Assembly: GCA_028868905.1 (NCBI GenBank)
Contig: JAGWTQ010000009.1
Coordinates: 1-39,575 of the forward strand
DNA: 39,575 bases
From: Betaproteobacteria bacterium
GTDB taxonomy: Bacteria; Pseudomonadota; Gammaproteobacteria; Burkholderiales; Ferrovaceae
Direction of reading: 5' to 3'
Shown: one piece after another, positions 24,255-31,492 of the stretch
Layout of the letters: each line of letters begins with the position of its first letter
Position numbering within the stretch: the first letter of the stretch is position 1
Made by a program: the position numbers and the translations under genes
The notes under the pieces: model-generated
The model's database searches: none
Told to the model about the DNA's origin: nothing
What the model saw: the letters and a program-made list of their open reading frames with translations, nothing else

Positions 24255-25166
24255 ATGACGTCGCCTGTCCTCCTTGTCGGTGGCAGCGGGTTTGTTGGCC
24301 GTTCCGTGACGGCACGCCTGATCGAGCACGGCCACACCGTCATCATCCCCACCCGTCGCCTGGTCCGTCCGGAACGCGTGGCCCGCATGCCCAAAGTGCA
24401 ATGGATTCAGGGTTCCGTGCACGATGGTTCGTTCCTGGCGGATTTATGCCGTTCTGTCGGACCTTCGGGCGCCGTCATCAATCTGGTGGGAATACTCCAT
24501 GACCGGCCCGGGCAACCTTACGGGGAAAAATTCAAATCAGCCCATGTGGACTTCGTGCGCCTGCTCCTGGAAACCCTGCAGTCTGCGGGAATCCGCCGTT
24601 ACATCCACATGAGCGCACTGGGTGCGGACCCCGACGGGCCGTCCATGTACCAACGCAGCAAAGGCGAAGGCGAGCGCCTGGTACGCGCCAGCCCCGTGGA
24701 TTGGACCATTTTCAGACCTTCGGTGATTTTCGGGGCACGCGACAACTTCATCAACCTGTTTTCACGGCTGGCGTCACGCCTGCCGTTGTTGCCGCTCGCA
24801 TGCGCCCGCGCAAAATTCCAGCCGGTCAGTGTGGAAAACGTGGCGGAGGCCATGGTGCGGGCACTCGAGATGCCCTATACCATCGGACAGAGTTATGACC
24901 TGGCCGGACCGGAAGTGTGGACGCTGGCTCAACTGGTCCGATTTGCCGCACGCCGTGCAGGCCATGCACGGCTGGTTCTGCCGCTGCCTCTTTGGGTTGG
25001 CATCGTTCAGGCCTACCTGTTCGAACTGATGCCGGGAGAACCCCTGATGTCGCGGGACAATCTTGCATCCATGAGGGTCGACAACGTGCTCCCTCCCGGT
25101 ACCGACCAGGTGCTCGACACCGTTTTCGGAATTTTCCCTGAACCGCTTGAGAGCCTTTCAAAATGA
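24255..25166 (+). CDS. NAD(P)-binding protein of the complex I NDUFA9 / extended SDR family
   Basis: 303 aa; VLLVGGSGFVGRSVTARLIEHGH, YIHMSALGADPDGPSMYQRSKGEGE, WTIFRPSVIFG. Confidence 0.88.
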   Translation: MTSPVLLVGGSGFVGRSVTARLIEHGHTVIIPTRRLVRPERVARMPKVQWIQGSVHDGSFLADLCRSVGPSGAVINLVGILHDRPGQPYGEKFKSAHVDFVRLLLETLQSAGIRRYIHMSALGADPDGPSMYQRSKGEGERLVRASPVDWTIFRPSVIFGARDNFINLFSRLASRLPLLPLACARAKFQPVSVENVAEAMVRALEMPYTIGQSYDLAGPEVWTLAQLVRFAARRAGHARLVLPLPLWVGIVQAYLFELMPGEPLMSRDNLASMRVDNVLPPGTDQVLDTVFGIFPEPLESLSK

Positions 25167-25954
25167 GCACTTCAAGTCCCGCTGCCGGCATTGCCCTGGT
25201 CACCGGAGCGGCCCGGCGTCTGGGCAAAAGCATGGCACTCGCCCTTGCCGCAGCAGGATGGGATCTTGCCATTCACTGCCATCGCTCACACGAGGAAGCG
25301 CTTGAAACCGCCGATGAGGTGAAACGTCTGGGGCGTCGCGTCCTGGTCCTGCAGGCAGACCTGTCCTCCCCAGAAGAAACAGGAAAGTTGCTGCCCGAAT
25401 GCAGGGCACGCCTGGGTCTTCCGCATTGCCTCGTCAACAATGCCTCGCTGTTTGAATTCGACGACGGGAACAACTTCCAGCCGGAGCTCCTGCAACGCCA
25501 CATGGCCGTCAACCTCAGCGCGCCCCTGTTGCTCTCGCGCGCGCTTTTTCATGCCCATCGCGAAGCCTGCCCTGACGGACCCAATTCTTCGCCCGGCGTC
25601 ATCATCAACCTGCTGGACCAAAAGCTGATCAACCTGAACCCGGACTTCCTTTCCTACACGCTATCCAAGGCAGCCCTGGAAACGGCCACCTACGCCCTGG
25701 CGCGCACCTACGCACCCTGGCTGCGCGTGGTCGGGTTGGCACCCGGCATCACGTTGCCATCCGGCGCCCAGAGCGAAGCGGAGTTCGTGCGTGCCCACCA
25801 CCAGACCCCGCTGGGCCATGCCTCCTTCCCGAAAGATATCGCACAGGCAGCCGTTTACCTGGCTTCCGCTTCCGCTGTCACGGGAACCACCCTGTACGTG
25901 GACGGCGGACAGCACCTGCAGCCCTCCCGCAGGGACATCATGTTCCAACCCTGA
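25163..25954 (+). CDS. Short-chain dehydrogenase, pteridine reductase/FolM-like
   Basis: 263 aa; ALVTGAARRLGKSMALALAAAGWDLAIHCHRS (Rossmann with R), LVNNASLFE, YTLSKAALE, GTTLYVDGGQHL. Confidence 0.82.
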   Translation: MSTSSPAAGIALVTGAARRLGKSMALALAAAGWDLAIHCHRSHEEALETADEVKRLGRRVLVLQADLSSPEETGKLLPECRARLGLPHCLVNNASLFEFDDGNNFQPELLQRHMAVNLSAPLLLSRALFHAHREACPDGPNSSPGVIINLLDQKLINLNPDFLSYTLSKAALETATYALARTYAPWLRVVGLAPGITLPSGAQSEAEFVRAHHQTPLGHASFPKDIAQAAVYLASASAVTGTTLYVDGGQHLQPSRRDIMFQP

Positions 25955-25979
25955 CGCCGACGTTTCATTGCGGTATAAT
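25951..25979 (+). promoter_or_regulatory. Predicted sigma70-type promoter of tRNA-Thr
   Basis: CTGACG-N17-TATAAT ending 15 nt before the tRNA 5' end. Confidence 0.65.
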
Positions 25980-25994
25980 CCCGGTTTTTCCGGG

Positions 25995-26070
<76 letters not shown>

Positions 26071-26099
26071 CGCATCCCCTTCCCTGGCACCGATATCCC

Positions 26100-26126
26100 T
26101 AAAGTTTTTTCCGGGTTGACCGATAA
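26100..26126 (+). promoter_or_regulatory. Predicted sigma28 (FliA)-type promoter
   Basis: TAAAGTTT (26100..26107)-N11-ACCGATAA (26119..26126); 15 of 16 positions match the enterobacterial FliA consensus TAAAGTTT-N11-GCCGATAA with exact spacer. Confidence 0.82.
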
Positions 26127-26160
26127 TTATCCCGATAAGGGGGATAAGGACAACCAACAC

Positions 26161-27006
26161 ATGCAGGCCGCAGAAAAAAAGGATTTGCACGCCTGGGCCA
26201 ACTACCTGGGGCAAGCTGACATTCCGGTCCTGGCTGAAACCGGGCGCCTGCTTGCCGAACTGCACGAAAATGACGACGACCTGAGCTCGCGCCAGGTGGC
26301 CAGGGTCGTGCTGAAGGATCCCCTGATGACCGCCAAGCTGCTGCGTTTCCTGCAGCAGCACAAGCCCAGAAACCAGCGTGCCGAAATCGCCCTGGTGGAA
26401 CAGGCCATTCTCATGCTGGGCATCGAACCTTTTTACCGCAACGTGCAGCCGCAGCCCACCGTGGAATTGCTGCTGGAGAGCCAGCCTGAAGCCCTGACCC
26501 ACCTCATGCAAGTGGTGGGCCGCGCACACCGTGCGGCAGACTACGCCATCCACTGGGCAGCACGCCTGAACGACCTGCATTTCGACGAAGTCTATGTCGC
26601 CGCACTGCTGCATGATCTGGCTGAAATCCTGCTATGGTGTTTTGCCCCGGCCGACATGCTCCGCATTCGGCACGACCAGCTCCAGGATAAAACCCTGCGC
26701 AGCCGAGCTGCCCAGGAACAGGTGCTGGGCTTCTCCCTCGCCAACCTCCAGTTGCTGCTGGCCCAGCAGTGGTCGCTGCCGCAACTGCTCCTGAATCTCA
26801 TGGAGGATGCCCAAGCCCAGAATTCCCGAGTCCGAAACGTCGAGCTCGCTGTCAACCTGGCGCGCCATTCCGCCAACGGTTGGAACGATGCGGCGCTTCC
26901 CGACGATTACCGTGACATCGGAGCCCTGCTGCATCTTTCCGTCGACAAAGTGATGGAACTGGTGTGTCCCCCGGGGACGGCCCGGGATGGAACCCCCACG
27001 CGTTAG
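26161..27006 (+). CDS. HDOD-domain signalling protein
   Basis: ORF track start 26116 lies inside the predicted promoter; ATG at 26161 with AAGGA upstream preferred. IPVLAETGRLLAEL, VVLKDPLMTAKLLRFL, VYVAALLHDLAEILLW. Confidence 0.88.
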   Translation: MQAAEKKDLHAWANYLGQADIPVLAETGRLLAELHENDDDLSSRQVARVVLKDPLMTAKLLRFLQQHKPRNQRAEIALVEQAILMLGIEPFYRNVQPQPTVELLLESQPEALTHLMQVVGRAHRAADYAIHWAARLNDLHFDEVYVAALLHDLAEILLWCFAPADMLRIRHDQLQDKTLRSRAAQEQVLGFSLANLQLLLAQQWSLPQLLLNLMEDAQAQNSRVRNVELAVNLARHSANGWNDAALPDDYRDIGALLHLSVDKVMELVCPPGTARDGTPTR

Positions 27007-27013
27007 GTGACCT

Positions 27014-27601
27014 GTGCATTTCCCGGCTACCCGGCTCATTGCCGTCGGCGCATCCACCGGCGGAACAGAAGCCCTCAAGGAATTCCTGAGCCATCTGCCT
27101 CCGGAAATCCCGGGGCTGTTGATCGTGCAGCACATGCCTGAAACGTTTACGCGATCTTTTGCGGCACGTCTCAATGATCTATGCCGCATCCGCGTGGAGG
27201 AGGCCGCGCAGGACATGCCCGTGCTTCCGGGCCACGCCTACGTCGCACCGGGCCACTCCCACCTGCTGGTGGAAAAGTCCGGTACCTCCTACCGCACCCT
27301 GCTCAGCAAAGACCCGCCTTTCAATCGCCATCGTCCGTCCGTGGATTTGCTCTTTCAGTCGGTTGCCCGGGTGGTGGGAAAAAATGCCACCGGCGTCATT
27401 CTCACAGGCATGGGCAAGGACGGCGCCAGCGGCATGCTGGAAATGAAGCGGGCCGGTGCCTACAATTTTGCCCAGGACGAAGCAACCTGCACCGTGTTCG
27501 GCATGCCCAAGGAAGCCATTGCCCTGGGCGCAGTGGACGAAATCCTGCCCATCGAAAAAATGGCGCTGCGGGTGGCCCAGCATTGCCTGGTTCCCGTCTG
27601 A
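27014..27601 (+). CDS. CheB-type methylesterase catalytic domain, no receiver domain
   Basis: 195 aa from a GTG start; [12 protein letters not shown] (Ser), [19 protein letters not shown] (His), [13 protein letters not shown] (Asp). Confidence 0.92.
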   Translation: MHFPATRLIAVGASTGGTEALKEFLSHLPPEIPGLLIVQHMPETFTRSFAARLNDLCRIRVEEAAQDMPVLPGHAYVAPGHSHLLVEKSGTSYRTLLSKDPPFNRHRPSVDLLFQSVARVVGKNATGVILTGMGKDGASGMLEMKRAGAYNFAQDEATCTVFGMPKEAIALGAVDEILPIEKMALRVAQHCLVPV

Positions 27602-27629
27602 CCGCTTCCGCTATCGGCATCCGCCCCTC

Positions 27630-28823
27630 ATGAAAAAAATTCCCGTCAGCGATTTGCGTTTGGGAATGTATGTCCAGGAGATCTGCGGCAGCTGGATGGA
27701 TCACCCGTTCTGGAAAAACTCCTTCAAGCTGGATTCCCTGGACGATCTCCACACGTTGAAAAGCAGCGTGCGGGAAGTCTGGATCGACACCCGCAAAGGC
27801 CTGGATGTGGCTGCCGATGCGACCGTCCTGACCATGGAGGAAGCAGCAACCCAGGCACAGGAGGTGCTTGAAGCTTCCGAAGCCGCGAATGAAACCGCAA
27901 TCCTGATACCGCTGCATGAGGAAGTGGCGCTCGCCGAGATCCTGAAAGGCCGCGCCAAAACTGCCGTGATGTCCATGTTCAGCGACGTGCGCATGGGCCA
28001 TGCGCTGCACGCCGACATGGCCTATCCCATCGTGGAAGAAATTCACCAGTCCATCTCCCGCAACACCGACGCCCTGGTCAGCCTGGTTCGTCTTAAAAAC
28101 AAGGATGACTATACCTACCTGCATTCGGTCGCCGTATGCGCGCTGATGATCGCGCTCGGCAAGCGCCTGGGCCTGGACGGCGAAACACTGCGCCACGTGG
28201 GCATGGCGGGCCTGCTGCACGACGTGGGAAAAATGCTGGTTCCGGAGCACATTCTGAACAAGCCCGGGCGCCTCACCGACGAAGAATTCGAAATCGTCAA
28301 ATCCCACCCGAAACTGGGGCACGAAGTGTTGCTCCGGTCTCACGGCTTGAGCGAAGCCACGCTCGATGTCTGCCTGCACCATCATGAACGCATGGATGGG
28401 GGGGGATACCCTGACCGGCTGGCTGGCGAAAACCTTTCCTTGTATGCCAGAATGGGGGCCGTCTGCGACGTCTACGACGCCATCACGTCTGAGCGCTGTT
28501 ACAAGAAAGGATGGGAACCGGCAACGGCCATCCACAAAATGGCGGAATGGCAGCGCGGCCATTTCGACCTCAGGATTTTCCACGCCTTTGTAAAAACAGT
28601 GGGCATTTATCCTGTTGGCACTCTGGTCCGTTTGAAATCCGGCCGCCTGGGTTACGTCGTGGAGCAAGGCAAGCAAAGTTTGACGGCCCCGGTCGTCAAG
28701 GTGATTTTTTCGGAGCAGGCCAATGCCCACATTTTGCCGGAACTGGTGGATTTGTCCGAAGCGCAGGATGCCGTCCTCAGCAGTGAAGACCCTCAGCAAT
28801 GGGGCCTTGCCCCGCTCTTCTGA
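27630..28823 (+). CDS. HD-GYP domain protein with DUF3391-like N-terminus (putative c-di-GMP phosphodiesterase)
   Basis: In frame with ORF 27456..28823, ATG at 27630; KKIPVSDLRLGMYVQEI, GLLHDVGKMLVP, LHHHERMDGGGYPDRL. Confidence 0.94.
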   Translation: MKKIPVSDLRLGMYVQEICGSWMDHPFWKNSFKLDSLDDLHTLKSSVREVWIDTRKGLDVAADATVLTMEEAATQAQEVLEASEAANETAILIPLHEEVALAEILKGRAKTAVMSMFSDVRMGHALHADMAYPIVEEIHQSISRNTDALVSLVRLKNKDDYTYLHSVAVCALMIALGKRLGLDGETLRHVGMAGLLHDVGKMLVPEHILNKPGRLTDEEFEIVKSHPKLGHEVLLRSHGLSEATLDVCLHHHERMDGGGYPDRLAGENLSLYARMGAVCDVYDAITSERCYKKGWEPATAIHKMAEWQRGHFDLRIFHAFVKTVGIYPVGTLVRLKSGRLGYVVEQGKQSLTAPVVKVIFSEQANAHILPELVDLSEAQDAVLSSEDPQQWGLAPLF

Positions 28824-28826
28824 AGC

Positions 28827-30287
28827 ATGAAGCCGGCCAACGGTCGGACCCCTCCCTCCGACACGTCCCTTGACCCGGAAGACTGGGACGCCTTGCGATC
28901 CCAGGGGCACCGGATGCTCGACGACATGCTGGATTACCTGCAACACTTGCGCACCCGCCCCGTGTGGCAACCCATTCCGCCGGGCGTGCGGGAGCGCTTC
29001 CACGAACCGCTGCCGCAGGATCCGGAAGAACTGGCCGATCTTCACCAACGCTTCATGACCGAAATTCTCCCCTACGCAGTGGGCAACGCCCACCCCGGAT
29101 TCATGGGATGGGTGCATGGCGGCGGCACCGCGGTGGGCATGCTGGCGGAAATGCTGGCGGCCGGACTGAATGCCAACCTGGGCGGCCGCGACCAGGTGCC
29201 GGTTGCAGTCGAACGGCAGATCACAAACTGGATGCGGGATCTGTTCGGATTTCCTGAACGGTCCAGCGGCCTTTTTGTCACGGGCACCTCCATGGCCAAT
29301 TTCATCGCCGTCCTGGTGGCCCGGACCGCCGTGCTGGGTCCCGCTGTCAGGGAAAACGGCGTGGCTGCCGCCACCCGCCCGCTCACTGCCTACGCTTCCG
29401 CCGGCGCCCATGGCTGCATTGCCCAGGCGCTGGATATTTCCGGCCTCGGTTCCGGCGCCCTGCGCCGCATCGCGGTCAACGAACGTTTCCAGATCGACTT
29501 GCAGCAGCTGGAACAGGCCATTCTCGCCGACCGGGAAGCAGGCTTTCAGCCCTTCATGGTGGTGGGAACGGCCGGCACCGTGGATGTAGGCGCGCTGGAC
29601 GACCTGGGAGGGCTGGCGGCCCTGTGCCGCCGCCAGGGGCTGTGGTTCCATGTGGACGGAGCTTTTGGCGCACTCGCGCGGATGTCCCCCGAACTGGCCC
29701 CGCGCGTGGCTGGCATCGAGCTTGCCGACTCCATCGCTTTTGATTTCCACAAATGGGTGCAGGTCCCCTATGATGCCGGTTTCATTCTGGTCCGGGACGA
29801 AACCTTGCATCGGCAGACCTTCGCATCGCCAGCCGCCTACCTCCAGCGGGAAACCCGTGGTGTTGCCGCTGGCTCCCCCTGGCCCTGCGACTATGGCCCC
29901 GACCTCTCGCGAGGCTTCCGGGCCCTGAAAACCTGGTTCACTCTCAAGACTTACGGAACGGCTCGCCTCGGTGCCGTCATCGCACAAACCTGCGCGCTGG
30001 CACGCGACCTGGAAACGCGCATCCGGAAACACCCCGAACTGGAATTGCTGGCCCCGGTGGCCCTCAACATCGTGTGTTTCCGTTACCGCAGCGCTCACCC
30101 TGATGAAACAAATGCACGCCTCGTGGTGGCCCTGCAGGAATCGGGGGTGGCCGTACCGTCAACCACACGCATACGGGGAGTCCTGGCCATCCGCGTGGCC
30201 ATCGTCAATCATCGCACCCGCCTTGAGGACCTCGACCGGCTCTTGAAAGCCGTCCTGGCCTTCGGCGCCAAGGAAGCCCATCAATGA
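28827..30287 (+). CDS. Group II PLP-dependent amino acid decarboxylase (aromatic-L-amino-acid decarboxylase-like)
   Basis: 486 aa; HPGFMGWVHGGGT, VGTAGTVDVGALDDL, FHVDGAFGAL, DFHKWVQVPYDAGFILVR (PLP lysine). Confidence 0.92.
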   Translation: MKPANGRTPPSDTSLDPEDWDALRSQGHRMLDDMLDYLQHLRTRPVWQPIPPGVRERFHEPLPQDPEELADLHQRFMTEILPYAVGNAHPGFMGWVHGGGTAVGMLAEMLAAGLNANLGGRDQVPVAVERQITNWMRDLFGFPERSSGLFVTGTSMANFIAVLVARTAVLGPAVRENGVAAATRPLTAYASAGAHGCIAQALDISGLGSGALRRIAVNERFQIDLQQLEQAILADREAGFQPFMVVGTAGTVDVGALDDLGGLAALCRRQGLWFHVDGAFGALARMSPELAPRVAGIELADSIAFDFHKWVQVPYDAGFILVRDETLHRQTFASPAAYLQRETRGVAAGSPWPCDYGPDLSRGFRALKTWFTLKTYGTARLGAVIAQTCALARDLETRIRKHPELELLAPVALNIVCFRYRSAHPDETNARLVVALQESGVAVPSTTRIRGVLAIRVAIVNHRTRLEDLDRLLKAVLAFGAKEAHQ

Positions 30288-31492
30288 CTCCGGAATTTCA
30301 TGGCATGGCGGCTCTGATGACCCAGGCCTTCCGCGGCGTCGACCTCACGCCCATCGGCAACGAGTTGATCGAACGTGCGGGAAAACATCCCGGCGTTGAA
30401 AGTGCAGCCACGTTGCTGGACTTATCGATTCTGCTGCACCTGAAAGGAAGCCATGACATTGCCCTGAGCGTGCAGGCACAAGCGTTGCAATTGCGCCAGA
30501 TCTACACCCTGCCCGCCGCCCGGGAGCCTTCCATCCGCCTCCTGGCCTTCATGACGCCGGGAGACCTGTCGGCCAACACGCCGCTGGAATTCCTGGCACA
30601 AGGCTCCGACATCGAACTCACGCTGCTTTATTTGTCGCCCACTCTGCCCTTCCCTCAGCAGGTTCCCGAACACGATGTGGCTTTTGTGGCCGTGGGCGAA
30701 TCGGAATCCAGTCAGCCGTTGCTGCGCGCGTTGTCCGAGCTGGCAAAAATCTGGCCTCGCCCTGTGCTCAATGCGCCTGAACACATCGCACGCTTGTCGC
30801 GCAGTGAAGTGAGCCGGTTGCTGTCCGATGCCCCAGGTGTTGCCATTCCCCATGCCGCCCGTATCTCGCGGGAGCAACTGCAACGGCTTGCCGCCGGCGA
30901 AAACCTGGCGGGCATGCTGCCGGACGCCTCAGGCTACCCCATCATCGTGCGGCCGCTCGATTCGCATGCCGGGAAAGGCCTGATCAAGGCGGAAGCCGCC
31001 GAATCGCTGGTTAGCTATCTCGAAGTTCATTCCGAACCCGAGTTTTTCGTGGCGCGTTTTGTGGACTACCGGGGAGACGACGGGCTCTTCCGAAAATACC
31101 GCATCGTGCTGATCGACGGAAAACCTTACGCCAGCCACATGGCGCTTTCCGATCACTGGATGATCCATTACCTGAACGGAGGAATGACGGAGTCGGCCGA
31201 AAAGCGTGCAGAAGAAGCACTCTTCATGGAACGGTTCGATACCGGCTTTGCAGCGCGTCACAAACAGGCCCTGGAAGCCATCCATGAGCGCATGGGTCTG
31301 GACTACCTGGTGATAGACTGTGCGGAAACCTGCGACGGTGAGCTTCTGGTCTTCGAAGTGGACAGCAGTGCCGTGGTTCATGCCATGGACCCTGAAGACC
31401 TGTTTCCCTACAAACGACCCCAAATGGAAAAGGTGTTTTCCGCCTTCAAGGCCCTGCTGCAAAAGACAGCGGCCCGTCCATGTCTGACCTGA
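30284..31492 (+). CDS. ATP-grasp domain protein (putative carboxylate-amine/thiol ligase)
   Basis: 402 aa; YPIIVRPLDSHAGKGL, FRKYRIVLIDGKPYASHMALSDHWMIHYLNGGM, LLVFEVDSSAVVHAMDPEDLFPYKRPQM; 4-nt overlap with the decarboxylase. Confidence 0.85.
   Translation: MTPEFHGMAALMTQAFRGVDLTPIGNELIERAGKHPGVESAATLLDLSILLHLKGSHDIALSVQAQALQLRQIYTLPAAREPSIRLLAFMTPGDLSANTPLEFLAQGSDIELTLLYLSPTLPFPQQVPEHDVAFVAVGESESSQPLLRALSELAKIWPRPVLNAPEHIARLSRSEVSRLLSDAPGVAIPHAARISREQLQRLAAGENLAGMLPDASGYPIIVRPLDSHAGKGLIKAEAAESLVSYLEVHSEPEFFVARFVDYRGDDGLFRKYRIVLIDGKPYASHMALSDHWMIHYLNGGMTESAEKRAEEALFMERFDTGFAARHKQALEAIHERMGLDYLVIDCAETCDGELLVFEVDSSAVVHAMDPEDLFPYKRPQMEKVFSAFKALLQKTAARPCLT

Noticed and set aside
26116-26160. 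ORF-track N-terminal extension of the HDOD protein (MTDNYPDKGDKDNQH)
   Set aside because: It overlaps the predicted promoter -10 and starts at a non-ATG codon; ATG at 26161 with AAGGA is preferred.
27402-30098. 898-aa minus-strand ORF antisense to the CheB-like, HD-GYP and decarboxylase genes
   Set aside because: Sense-strand ORFs carry clear family motifs; the antisense translation shows no recognisable domain and is the kind of open frame expected opposite GC-rich codons.
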